This document shows positions 32,820 through 43,897 of a DNA stretch of 64,000 nucleotides, in pieces (positions within the stretch are counted from its first letter, which is position 1; every line of letters starts with the position of its first letter). This DNA comes from Paramarasmius palmivorus. Its lineage: Eukaryota > Basidiomycota > Agaricomycetes > Agaricales > Marasmiaceae. The notes beneath the pieces are model-generated. The model was not told where the DNA came from. It did not search any database and saw nothing but the letters and a program-made list of their open reading frames with translations. The translations under genes and the position numbers were made by a program. Location: the NCBI GenBank assembly GCA_037176845.1, contig JAYKXP010000173.1, forward strand, positions 25,460 to 89,459. Direction: 5' to 3'.

Positions 32820-33398
32820 ACGATGAGTATCCCAGCGAGTACCGCAGAAGATGTGACACTCACGACGAGGTCAAACCCTTTCCGTTTCCGTTCCCGACAG
32901 AGCAATATCTTTCACTGCCAAAAAACCGGATGATGTTCAAGTTGGTCCAAAGCCGCAGCTGGAATCGTTCGGTTGGATGAATTTCGTGGTTCTCTGCCGC
33001 CCAGTTGGCTGGCTTTTGTACGCAGTCTTTCGATCCAGTGGGAGGATATAGTGAATGGAACGTCCTTTGTCGGAAAGATAGCACAACTCACCTGCGATCC
33101 GCCGATTTATACCATGAAGCAATGGGAGGAACTTGGTCATGGAGGCACCGAGAGTTCGGTAAAAAAAAAAAAAAAAAAGATCGAGGAAACCCATTTAAAT
33201 CGTCTTCTTTACTTATTTGACATGTTGGTGAAGGGCGAAAAGGATGGGACGCTGGTTAGGTATGCGACGGACGCTTCATCAACTACAGGTGTAAATGTTG
33301 ACGCGTTCTTGTCGTGAGGTGTATACTTGAGTGAACGTAGAAATGATAATGACGCAAAGCGATGAGAGTAAAGCCTTCATGAGGTCGAGGAAGAAGAG
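32820..33398 (-). CDS. Hypothetical spliced small protein, possibly secreted
   Basis: Minus-strand segments look coding and are bounded by fair splice signals. A signal-peptide-like start MKALLSSLCVIIISTFTQVY lies near 33393-33336. A segment DCVQKPANWAAENHEIHP and ERFQLRLWTNLNIIRFFG lies near 33035-32920. A hydrophobic end SAVLAGILIVISGIAD lies near 32850-32810. A run of 17 A on the plus strand (33162-33178) falls in the middle and makes the reading frame uncertain. Exons cannot be joined with confidence and no family is recognised. It may equally be non-coding. Confidence 0.22.
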
Positions 33399-33639
33399 GG
33401 ATGAGACGGATGTTACACGGAGTTGCTGGATAATTCGCCGCCAGGGCCGCGGTGAATAAATTCCTTTAGGCTTTACTCTCGCAACGTTCACGTTTCATGT
33501 CTCCCTCTTCTTGACCAACGCCGGCCCATCAGTCTCCTCTCGGCAGACGCAATCACTGGCTTACCATGTACAGACCAACAAACCTCATTGAAGTTTTTAC
33601 ATACCCCACGCCCCACGGCCTCACGCCTTTGACTCATCC

Positions 33640-34784
33640 TCTGAGCCTCCAGACGACATGATCTCCTTGTTGCTCCAGAAGGCCATCCCAGGACGAAATA
33701 CACCAACACCATTGTTACACCATCACTGGGCGCTTCGTCAACAGAATCTTAGTGATGTCACCTAAAATCGCTGGAGTCTTGGTGTTTAAGGCAGGGAGTA
33801 GGACTCGTGTTTGGTCCGACGGGGTATGACAACGTCAAGGGCAAGCCCAATGTTCCAACGTTGTTTCTGAGACGGAGGTGGTCACTGGGCAGTTTTGTCT
33901 GCGTGATATTGCGCAAAGTTGATTGAAGGCCAGGTTACGCCAGTCAACTCGACTCAGGTATGTGGTCTGAATCTTCGAGGTCTTTGTGATACTAACGCAT
34001 GTTCCACAGCATTGGGGCTTCAACCTTACAGCTTCTCTATCTTCCAAAGAGCTCAGTATCAAGGAGCACACTCATGAAGGTCGACCGTCTGATTGAACGA
34101 GACGCTGACTCTCTTCCCGTCGGTATCAACAAGGTCGCACATGACCACAGCAAGGGCAAGAAATTTTGGGATGGGTACTCCGAAGCAGGCTACGGTGGGT
34201 ATAGTACGTATGATTGGCATTGCACCATAGACACGAATCCTTGCTGACGCTTTGACAGATGACTATGCATTTGCCGACCGAGAAATCGAGCAGCCAAAGA
34301 CCTTCCCCGCCTCTTCGTTGTCATCCGTGGATTACCTCAAGGATATCTTGAAGCCGGGTGCTGTCAGCACCGAGGATACCGTGACCGAGCTCCCGTCGGA
34401 TACGAGCGGTATTAGGTTGAGCTTTGACACCAGCCGTAAGTTCAAGCTCTCGTGTGCCGTCTCCATACTCATGGCTATTGGTTCACAGAGGGAGGCGCGA
34501 TGTTCTACTCGAACACTTTCTAAAGCCTCAGGGTCTGCTCGTAAGAAGATCCATGGTGGTTCGGGCGGCTTTGAAGCTGGTGATGGGTACGAACCTGGAA
34601 GTGAGTATCTCTTGTTCGTTTAGCATTCGCCGTTCTGACGGAGACTTGACAGCTGCGGCATTCTTGGAGTTCCATGATCCGCTCTGGGAAGCCGGTGAGA
34701 TTAAGCAAGGAAAGGGTCTTTTGAAAGAGAGAGAGGTGTACAACAACTATGTTAAGATGAGTGTTAGGTTCCGCGAGGTCTGAG
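33640..34784 (+). pseudogene. Decayed second copy of the aldose 1-epimerase
   Basis: Starts at the ccagaaggccatcccagg region and follows the intact gene at 24.5 kb. Most of exon 1 is deleted or rearranged (33650-33960). The intron acceptor and HWGFNLTAS are kept at about 34012, but five bases are missing in the next block near 34072, which shifts the frame to a stop. Later exons (from 34259, 34489 and 34652) remain very similar and even retain their splice sites. Similarity runs some 50 bases past the stop. This is a segmental duplicate, not a retrocopy, because introns are present. Confidence 0.85.
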
Positions 34785-35610
34785 CAAGATGAAGAGTCTA
34801 ATGACGCGAACTATGTATTAGTATGTATGTAACCTATTACCGGTCTACACAAGTCAAGTGTACAATTCAATGGACGTCTGGTTACGATGAGGAGTGCCCG
34901 CCTTGCTTCGTCGGATGGTCATCTTCATACAGGTGATAGACATGTGGTGCTCATCAGGAACATCCTGGAACATCGATAAATTTAGGGTGGAGAAAAGCAT
35001 CGAAGGATATTACATAACATCTCTTCAATCCATGCTCTGCATCTGACATTTGATATCCCATCAGCTGCCAAAAGACAAAAAGAAGCTTAAAGGTTTTCAA
35101 GCGCCGACCGCTGGTTCAAGCGGACAATCCCCACTATTACGTTCACCCAAGGCTCCAGGTACGTCGTTTTCCGGGTAGAGAAACTCAGTGGCAGTCCTCA
35201 TCCCATATACGCAGAAACTCGCTCCAATTTCTCCAGCGTCATCTCATGAAGCTGAACACGCTTTCCTCGTGGATATCCTTCCTCGCGACGTTTTCACCTC
35301 GGGTTAACCAAGCTCCGACAACAGATGTCCATGATAAAATCAAAACTCGCTGCTTTATCTGTTTCGGTTAGCAGGCCTTGTGCCTGCGCTTTCGGCTAGG
35401 CCAAGAGGTACCTCTTATTGTTAAAATCTACGTCGTCATGCGAAATAATGTCTTAGATGAATCAGACCACCCTACGCCAGGCTAAAGAACAATAAGACGC
35501 GCAGGGAAATTGACGCATAGTGCTATATGCCACCCTGCACGGTCTGGATTTCTGGGTTCTGGAAAAATCTTCTCATTTGAGATGGTGCGTCTGGGAGGTG
35601 CCACTCGGCG
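34785..35610. other. Spacer upstream of the pheromone gene
   Basis: No ORF or repeat that I can support. The segment ends in the TATA box of the pheromone gene. Confidence 0.4.
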
Positions 35611-35618
35611 TATAAAAG
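35611..35618 (+). promoter_or_regulatory. TATA box of the pheromone precursor gene
   Basis: TATAAAAG 113 bases before the ATG, followed by a pyrimidine-rich leader. This is a strong core promoter layout. Confidence 0.65.
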
Positions 35619-35723
35619 AGTTGGGGGTCGTTCGGGGATTCTTCAGACTTGGTCTCTACTACCTCGAGCTCTCAAAGCGTCCCTCGCCTCATCCGTGCAA
35701 AAAATCCTCTCAATCAATTTGCC

Positions 35724-35852
35724 ATGGACGCTTTCACCGCTATTACCACCTACTTCACTACCTCTCCTACCAAGGATGAGATCGATATTACCAATGTACC
35801 CAGCTCTGAGGAGCAAGGCAGCGGTTCTGGTGTTTACTGCGTCGTCGCTTGA
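35724..35852 (+). CDS. Lipopeptide mating pheromone precursor (CaaX, ends CVVA)
   Basis: A 42-residue precursor beginning MDAFTAITTY and ending GSGSGVYCVVA. Agaricomycete pheromone precursors are 40-70 residues, often begin MDxF, have an acidic middle and end in a CaaX box. The cysteine would be farnesylated, the last three residues removed and the cysteine methylated. Cleavage would be expected near the charged pair in SSEEQ, giving a mature peptide of about nine or ten residues. The start is the ATG after gcc (GCCATGG, good context) below a TATA box. The 3' untranslated part has an intron-like gtgagt (35887). No STE3-type receptor gene is seen in this window, so this may be a pheromone-like gene outside the B mating-type core, or the core may lie beyond the window. 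Confidence 0.82.
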   Translation: MDAFTAITTYFTTSPTKDEIDITNVPSSEEQGSGSGVYCVVA

Positions 35853-36276
35853 GTGACGCAAGGTTGTTTGTGGACATCGTATTGATGTGAGTGTTTCCCC
35901 TCTTGTCGCTATGACCTACCGACGCTGATGGTAAATTTTGAAGGTTGAACGCAACCAAATAACTTATTCATTATTCGTTATACTACATGACTGTTGGGAG
36001 CATGCGCATTCAGAGGGAAGGAAGGAATTCCCCTCGTACTTTATCAACCTTCGACTTCATTCGTATTATCACTTTGTTCGACGTTCTGTATCAGAGATGG
36101 TGTACTTTTTTGTTGTTAAATGTATAACTAGGATTCGATGACTTGCGAACATTTGAACTCGGGGGAACTTCGGAAAGGCGCTTGAGCGTCCGGCCCGGGT
36201 GACCGGTGACCTGTTAGCTAAACCGGCGTTTCTCCGTGACCGCGTTTGCCTCCGCTCCACCATCACAATTTTCGCC
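35853..36276. other. 3' flank of pheromone gene and F-box promoter
   Basis: Includes the second GGTGACC GGTGACC (36198-36211), 66 bases before the first F-box ATG. Nothing else recognised. Confidence 0.4.
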
Positions 36277-37830
36277 ATGAACGTACCTTCAGATGTCTGG
36301 CGCGAAATCATGTCATACTACCCTCAAGATCTTAACAATATCTGCCTCGTCTCTCGACTCTTTCGCGATACTGGAACTCCTCTTCTGTACAGAACCATCA
36401 GCATCGCGAACGAGCGTCATCCCGAGTGCGTAAGATGTAAAGTCGAGGCTTTCTTCAACACTTTAATGGAGAGTGAGGAGAAACAACGATTCGTACGGAG
36501 TATGGATATTGGAGTGTGCGGTTGGTACGTGGTCAATTGGGGAAAACTCATGTTCGCCACTCATGAATCTCATCCTTTGTTCTTGCAGCGATGCACAACA
36601 AGTCTCCGACCATACGCGTCTTGTCTCTCGTGGTATAGCTCACCTTGTAAACCTCACCGATCTGAACATTGAATACTGCTCCTGCGAATCCTCTCCGCAA
36701 ACCGCCGAGCTTGACTTTGGAGAAGAGCCACTTCCTCAACGTCTTGAGGAACTCTTCTGCACCATACGATTCAATACGAGTATGGCTCGCTTGGTCAAAG
36801 AAAACTATACCCGACTTCGACGTCTCGGTATAACGCCACGAACGGATGGCTCTCAACCGGAACCCTTTGAACTACGGCCAGGACAATACTTTGATAGCCA
36901 GTTGACCTTTTCTAATCTCACTTTACTTGAGACCACAGCTGAACAGGCACGCTATTTTCTCCCATCATTCCGTCTTCCTTCCTTGGACCTATATCAGCAT
37001 TGATTTGGCGGAACATGAATGGGAGTATTGTGCCGAGGTGTTTACCAAGATAAAGCACGCTGCAATCGGTCAAGGTCCTCTCGGGGTGCATCTAATTCGC
37101 TTAAAGGACGAGATTAGATGGGAGATCATGTCAAGGGGATCACTATGTCTGCTCCCTCCGCAAGCGTCGACACTCACTGTCTATGATGACTGGGATTTCT
37201 GCGTAAGTCATGGGCATCTCACTTGATAGGACCTATTACTGATTTTTGTTGTCAGCCTTCGGATGTGGACCTAATGCAAAATAAACTTGGCCAGCTCTCA
37301 TCTGCACTTGCTGCGCTACCCAATCTAGAAAAGCTCGTATGGGACACAGAATGGCGTGGTTACGAAGAGTGGCCTGCTTTGCATCAGTACCAATGCATTT
37401 CTCAACTTGGTTCTCGATGTGAGAAAGCTCAGCCGTTGTCTCCTTGCATGTTCGTTATGTAACTTTTGGCTTTGAATTGTTCAACTGATCGTCACCATCG
37501 ACAGCAAATAATAACCGAATATGGATTCGTATTGTAGATGATGTCTGGGCTCCTGCGCAAGATATAAACGATGGACAGTGGATGTTGGGTTGTGTCCGAG
37601 ATCGAACGCATCTTGCGCTTGACCGGTTAGTTCAGCATTTTGAGGAGTTGACGAAATCGAACGAATCCCTCAATCGTGCTGTGGAGAGGTATAAGGAGTC
37701 TCCAGAACGGCCTTGCGCGTTCAACGTCGCTAAAGATTTCCTTATGGTTGGGGATGCGTTGAGGCTTTGGAACTGGGCGAAGCTTTTGAAGGATGAATCG
37801 GACCCAGTCAACCGTTTCGTGAACGGATAG
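36277..37830 (+). CDS. F-box protein, array copy 1 (one apparent indel)
   Basis: Likely substrate receptor of an SCF ubiquitin ligase. The N-terminal F-box reads MNVPSDVWREIMSYYPQDLN then ICLVSRLFRDTGTPLLYR. The body holds LVSRGIAHLVNLTDLNIEYC, TAELDFGEEPLPQRLEELF, YFDSQLTFSNLTLLE, HEWEYCAEVFTKIKHAA and WEIMSRGSLCLLPPQ. The C-terminal exon has RTHLALDRLVQHFEEL and CAFNVAKDFLMVGDALRLW. Introns: one after the codons for GVCG (acceptor near 36588), one around 37204-37255 and one around 37445-37505. Compared with copy 2, one extra C near 36988 changes the expected YISIDL into a stop-containing frame. The gene is otherwise well kept. It is the first of four tandem paralogues in the same orientation. 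Confidence 0.7.
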
Positions 37831-38035
37831 AATTTCTAGAGCTGTATTAGCAAGTAATAGAAGGAGGAGGAAAATCTGATGTAAAAAAAATGCGGGCCGC
37901 GGTAGTAGGCGGTAGTTTTGTACTTGAGACGCGAAATGGCGGCGAGCGAGATTTGTTATCCGTCGGCTACCTGGCGTTTCGTCCCTTGCCCTCTCCCCAT
38001 CACCTTCTCCCCACCCCTTCTAGCACCTTTCCGCC

Positions 38036-39591
38036 ATGAACATACCTTCAGATGTCTGGTGTGAGGTCTTGACATATTGTCCAACGAGTTTGCACAGTGT
38101 CTGCCTCGTGTCCCGACTTTTTCACGATATCGGAACTCCTCTCCTCTACCGAAACATCATTCTCCTGCAGCGTCCCTCGAAATGCGAGAGAAATAGAGTT
38201 GAGGCTTGCTTTAGGACTTTGATTGGGAATGTGACGATGCGTGGTTTCGTCCATAGATTGAGAGTTCATGTATGTGACTGGTACGTGGCTATGACAAGAG
38301 TTTCCGTATTCACTTGTCCTTATCGCCCTTCTTTCCAGTCGTTCGTATAGTAAACATCAAGTCTCAGAGCATACACGCCTTGTATCGCGCGGGATCTCCC
38401 TTCTTCCGAATCTAATCGAATTGCGGGTCGACCATTGTTATAAACGGCCTTCTTTCACCGCAGAACTCGACTTTGGAGAAGGCGCACTTCCTCGTCTCGA
38501 AGAGCTTCTTTACAGCCTGCCATTCAATTCAAGTTTAGCCCGCCTGGTTAAAGCCAATCATTTTCAGCTCAAGACACTCAATCTTTCCCGACGGCTTCCT
38601 CCAAATATGCTCGCACTCCAAACAGGCCAACACTTTAACAGCCAACTAACGTTTCCCAATCTCACCTGGCTTTGGTTAAACGCTGACCAGGCTTGCATCG
38701 TTCTCTCGACATCTTTGCTACCGTCTCTAGAGTTCATTGGCATCGATTGGACCGAAAGGGAATGGGAGCACCGTTTCGAGGTTTTCACCAAGCTCAGAAA
38801 CGCGGCAAATGGTCAAGATGCTCTCCAAGTACGTATATCTGGCCTGAATAGCAACATGCGATGGGAAGCCGTGTCAAGCGAACTGCTACAACTACTCCCT
38901 GCCAACACGAAAGAGCTTTTTGTTGATGACTATGAGGAATTCACTGTAAGTGACTTACCATCTATTGAGAGGATCCGAATCTTTACTCTATCTAGCCTTC
39001 TGATACGGACCTACTTCACGCAAACCTTGGCATTATCTCGTCTGCCCTTGCCGAGTTACCCCGTCTCGAACGATTTGAGTGGGAAGCAGGAGACATTGGT
39101 TTCAAATTCCACCAGTGGTCGGCCCTTGAGTGTTACCAATCTGTCTCTCAAATTGGTTCTCAGTGCCCAAAGCTCCGTAGCTGTCTTCTACCGTGTTCGT
39201 TGTCCTGAATTCTGGTCCTGACTACCTCAACTGACGATTCCTATCAACAGCACATGATAGACGAACGTGGATACGTATCGTTGACAATGTCTGGGCACCT
39301 TCTCAGAATTTGGATGACGGACAGTGGATGGTAAACACTGTTCAGGATCGAACTTATCCTGCGCTTCAGCGTTTGGTACAACACTTTGAGGAATTGACGA
39401 AATGGCATCCAGATTCTTCCCTGAGCCAAGCTGTTCAGAGGTATAAGATGTCACCAGAAGAGCCTTGCGCGTTCGAGGTTGCTCAAGACTTCCTTATGAT
39501 CGGAGATGTTTTACGAATTTGGGACTGGGCTGGGCTTGTAGAGGACGAAAATGAGCGGTTCAATCGCTTCATAGACGAACTGTCGGACTAG
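38036..39591 (+). CDS. F-box protein, array copy 2 (best preserved)
   Basis: F-box MNIPSDVWCEVLTYCPTSLH, then VCLVSRLFHDIGTPLLYR. An intron after HVCDW (gtacgt near 38281, acceptor near 38336) joins to VSEHTRLVSRGISLLPNL. Then come PSFTAELDFGEGALPRLEEL, NSQLTFPNLTWLWLNADQ, SLEFIGIDWTEREWEHRF and WEAVSSELLQLLPANTKEL. The last exon has RTYPALQRLVQHFEELTKW and CAFEVAQDFLMIGDVLRIWD. Introns are around 38946-38995 and 39200-39250. No frame break was found in the parts I could align, so this copy is the reference for the array. The substrate is unknown; the C-terminal part resembles no repeat family I can name. Confidence 0.75.
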
Positions 39592-39757
39592 TTTTTATAT
39601 AACTATCCATAAGCCACAGTGGATGTAGCTTCAAAATTTTGATTCAAAGTCAGTGGGCGAAGAACAGAACATTGAACCACTGTGAATTGCCGACAGGGTC
39701 CGGGTTACCCGGCACTTTGCCCCGATTTTTTGCCTCTTGCCTTACGCCTCCTTTGCG

Positions 39758-41313
39758 ATGCACATACCCTCAGATGTCTGGTGCGAAATCCTGACATATG
39801 AACCTCAAAATTTGGAAAACGTATGCCTTGTATCCCGGCTGTTTCATGATATCGGAACTCCACTTTTGTACCGCACCATCAACTTGTCGAGCATAGAATG
39901 CCATCGAGATAGAATCGAGGCTTGCTTCAGGACTTTGATTGGGAACAAAGCGTTGCAAGAGCTCGTGCAGGTTATGTCGAATCTATGTATGCGACTGGTG
40001 TGTGGTCACATTGATAAACCTACATCGTCCTGCTCACCCCTTTTCTATCAGCCGTCAGTACAATGAGGACGAAATCGCCGAGCATACATACCTTATATCA
40101 TATGGAATACCCCTTCTTGTGAACCTCACGAGCTTTTCAGTTGACTATTGCTTCTGCAATCGACCCACCTTCACTGCAGAACTCGACTTTGGGGGTTCTA
40201 CTCTTCCTCGCCTCGCGCGGCTTCATTACAACCTGCCTTTCAATTCGAGCATAGCTGATTTGGTCAAAGAATGTCATTCCCAGCTTACGACGATGGAATA
40301 TCTCTAGGCCCGCTTGTTACGGCGACTCGGATCAATTTCCTTTACAATCAGGACTCTACTTCGAACAGTCTACCTTCCCAAGTCTCACTTGGGTAGCGAT
40401 AACAGCCGAACAAGCCTACAGCTTCCTTTCCTCTTTCCTTCTCCCATGTTTGCAGTCCATCCATATTCAGTGGACAGAGAATGAATGGGAACGTCGGATC
40501 GAGGTTTTCAGCAACCTCAAACACGCTGCAAACGGCAAAGGTGATCTCCACGTTCATCTAACTCCCATGCTACATGACCTTCGTTGGGAAGTCATGTCGC
40601 CCACGCTGCTACGTCTATTACCTGCACAAACAACGTCACTCAGGGTTCATGAAGATTGGGCGTACACTGTAAGAACAAAGCCTTTTCATCCCTTGACTCT
40701 AATATATATCGAATGCTAGGCTTCTGACTCGGATCTTCTGCGAGAGAATATTAGCGCTTTGTCGTCCGCTCTTGCCGAGTTACCTCGTCTTGAAAAGTTT
40801 CGTTGGACATCAAGAGGTACTCACCACGAGTGGACAGCGCTTCAGTGTTATCGATGTGTCTCTCAGATTGGATCTCGATGCCCAAAACTCCGAAATTGCC
40901 GCCTCCCATGTTCGTCTTCCAAAGGCTAACCCTAGGAAAATGAACACTAAACAATTTCGATAGCACATCCGAGGCGGACGTGGATCCGCGTCGCCGATGA
41001 TATCTGGGCTCCGGCTTGGGATCGTAACGACGGGAAATGGATGCTGAACTCTGTTCGGGGTCGAACGTATCCAGCCCTTGAGCAGTTGGTGCATCATTTT
41101 GAAGAGTTGGCGAGACAACATTCAGATGTTTCTCTGAGTCGAGCTGTGGAGAGGTATAAGATGAGCCCAGCGGATGAACCCTGTACGCTTGAAGTTGCCA
41201 GGGATTTCCTTATGATTGGAGATACCTTGGGGCTTTGGGACTGGGCTACCCGTTTGAGGGACAAGTTAGAGCGAATCAATCGTCTTATTGAAAGCTTCCT
41301 TCTGTACGATTAG
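39758..41313 (+). pseudogene. F-box protein, array copy 3, frameshifted
   Basis: Begins MHIPSDVWCEILTYEPQNLE with VCLVSRLFHDIGTPLLYR. A two-base loss near 39966-39971 breaks the junction into RIYVCDW, and one extra T near 40305 ends the next block at TTMEYL. The sequence then continues in another frame with ACYGDSDQFPLQSGLYFEQ, PSLTWVAITAEQAYSFLSSF and WTENEWERRIEVFSNLKHAA. The last exon RTYPALEQLVHHFEELARQH to CTLEVARDFLMIGDTLGLWD is intact. Splice sites correspond to those of copy 2. Probably a young pseudogene unless the indels are assembly errors. Confidence 0.65.
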
Positions 41314-41437
41314 TGGTAGATGTCTAAGGTGCAAGTATGATCTTGCTTTTTTTGGTCATGACCCGGCGTGGAACCGTGGCAAAATGCAGGCGCGTTTGCC
41401 CTTTCCTTCTCTTCCACCATTTCACTCGAATTTCGCC

Positions 41438-43000
41438 ATAGATATACCTTCAGATATCTGGTGCGAGATTCTGGTATACTGCACCAAGGATCTGAATGGT
41501 ATTTGCTTGGTATCCCGGCTCTTCCGTGCTATCGGAACTCCTCTCCTGTATCGAGATGTTGGCTTATCGGATCCCTCTGCAGTATGTAAAAGAGAAAGAA
41601 TTCAGGCTTTCTTTAGGGCTTTGATGGAGAGTGAAAAGAAACGAGCATTTGTACAGAAGATGAAGATCCCAATATGAGACTGGTGCGTAGTTTCAGCAAA
41701 CTCATGTTCCGCTGTCCAAAATTCAAATGAACATCATAGTCTGTCGTACGATGAGCACCAAGTTTCCGAGCTTATGTTCCTCACATCACGCACGATACCC
41801 CTGCTTGTTAACCTCGCAGAGTTAAGGGTCGACTATTGTTATTACCAGCCTTCGTTTACCGCAGAACTCGACTTTGGCAATCAGACCCTTCCATCTCTTA
41901 AGTGTCTGATCTACCCCCTCCCATTCAATCCGAGTATAGCACGCACCGTCAAAGAAAACCACAATCATCTCAAGAAAGTAGGATTTACTCGTCCTCCTTT
42001 CTACCAAAACACAGACCTCTTCATACAACGACCGGGGCAATATTTCGACCATCAGGTGATTTACCCCAACATTACCTGGTTGCAGTAAACTGGCGACCAG
42101 GCCCGTTGTTTCCTCCCATTCTTCCTTCTCCCATGTCTCCAATCCATCACCATTGACTGGAACCCCAGCGAATGGGAGCATTGGAGCGAGGTTTTTACCA
42201 ATCTGAAAAGTGCCGCAAACGGTCATTGCAACCTCCGCGTGGATATAACTGGCTTAGTTAACGAATACCGATGGGTAATTATGTCAAGCGTGTCGCTACG
42301 TCTACTCCCGGCGCAAACTACAGAACTCAATGTCTATGACGAGTGTGATTTTCACGGTAAGGAAGAGGTCATCGTCTCATCTTGAGAATCAATACTCATC
42401 TCCGAATTCTTATTATAGAATGCCGATTCACAGCTTCTTGGAGATAATATCAATACTCTAACCTTTGCTCTCGCCGAGTTGCGCTGCCTCGAACGCTTTG
42501 AGTGGCCAGCAGGAGATAATGAAGCACTGGCAGACTGGACGCCGCCGAAATACCACGCTTTTATCTCACGAATTGGCTCTCGATGTCTAAAACTCCGTAG
42601 TTGTCTCCTTCCGTGTTCGTTGACCAGTTTTCGACTCCGAGATGTCACAGCTAAACATTCTTTAGCACACTGTAGACGAACGTGGATTCGGATTATTGAT
42701 GATGTTTGGGTTCCCAAGTGGAACGTGGCAGACGGAAAGTAGATGCTCAACTCTGTTCGAAATCGGTCGTATCCTGCACTTCAGCGGTTAGTGCAGCACA
42801 TGGAGGACTTAACAAAGTCGCGTGAGGATGATCATCTGAGCCCAGCGTTGGCGAGGTACAAGGCGATGCCCCACAAGCCTTGTACATTCATGGTTGCCAG
42901 GGATTTTCTCAGGGTTGGAGATGCCTTGGGGTTATGGAACTATATAGACCTCTGGGCGGATGTAGACGGATATGTGCGCGAAGAGGAAGATTTGTCCTGA
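41438..43000 (+). pseudogene. F-box protein, array copy 4, start lost and three nonsense codons
   Basis: Aligned to copies 1-3, the start codon is ATA (41438-41440) in place of ATG. The F-box reads DIPSDIWCEILVYCTKDLN and ICLVSRLFRAIGTPLLYR. Stops from single substitutions occur at TGA 41675-41677 (where paralogues have the Cys of CDW), TAA 42086-42088 (after ITWLQ) and TAG 42740-42742 (paralogues Trp in DGxWML). The rest, including TAELDFGNQTLPSLKCLIY and RSYPALQRLVQHMEDLTKS, remains recognisable to the normal end. The three nonsense codons and the start loss are substitutions, so sequencing indels do not explain them. Confidence 0.85.
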
Positions 43001-43073
43001 TATTTCGTGTCGTATATGATTATTGGTGTTACTTCGCTGATATTACGAAAATTCATACAGTAGATCAATGTGC

Positions 43074-43725
43074 ATACACCTGTTCTACATGCCCTTCGCC
43101 ACCTTCAATAGCCTTTGGACCCTTCCTCATCGATAGCCTCTTTTTATGTTTCAACACCTCGCCGCATCGCTGGCACTTGACTTCCCTGTCCAAACTAAAG
43201 TGGCGAAATGATCAGCACGCATAGTCTATGGGAAACGAGGTAGCTATACTCACTACATTCCTACAAACCCAACTGGAAATAGACATGCCGCCATTATGAC
43301 CCCCGTACATCCGTATTGGGTTACACGCTGATGTTTCCCTTCTGCACACTTTGCGAATAGAGATAGAAGGTATTCATCCCCGACTTGGGATGGTGATGGC
43401 AACGTAGGTGGTGTTTGGGAGTGATGTACTGTAAAAACGTTTAATTTTTCGTGGACGCGTGAGGGAAATAACGCATACCGTGACCAGCCTGAGGTTCATG
43501 CTGCGTTTGGGTAGCTTCGAGCTCATACTCTGGCGGTGGGTCTTCGACGGCTAATGGTAGGCGATCATTGACACGTTCGGATCCGCTTCGTTTCCTTGTA
43601 CTTTTGACCATCTTCTCCTTTGAACTGGAAGGTAAGAGTATCATGACTTTGCCAGGGTCTGTTAACGTTTTAAAGTCGTCCAGAGATGGAAGCGCAGTCT
43701 TGCCGTGGGTAGCTGTCAATATCAT
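43074..43725 (-). CDS. Small membrane protein, BRI3/LITAF-like, copy 1
   Basis: N-terminal soluble part rich in Pro and basic residues (STRKRSGSERVNDRLPL, EDPPPEYELEATQ, a PPxY motif). After an intron follows DEYLLSLFAKCAEGKHQ, then the core YGCTGVIMAACLFPVGF (hydrophobic, preceded by a Cys), another intron, then LDREVKCQRCGEVLKHKKR. The order G-C, hydrophobic LFPxGF, C-x-x-C-G is that of brain protein I3 and related LITAF-type endosomal membrane proteins. About 180 residues. The PPxY motif could bind a Nedd4-family ligase WW domain. The start could also be the Met at 43608. Tandem with copy 2. Confidence 0.55.
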
Positions 43726-43897
43726 CTTTACACCTTTATAACTTTTAATAAATGTGGAGACTTCAAGACACCGCTCTAAGAGCCCCTGGTAGCATCTTTA
43801 CGAATAAGACATAGAATTACGCGCTCAAAGTACTGCGGAAACAAGAGGTGTCATGCAACTCAACACCTATCGCATCAACCATAAATAGACTACCCAC

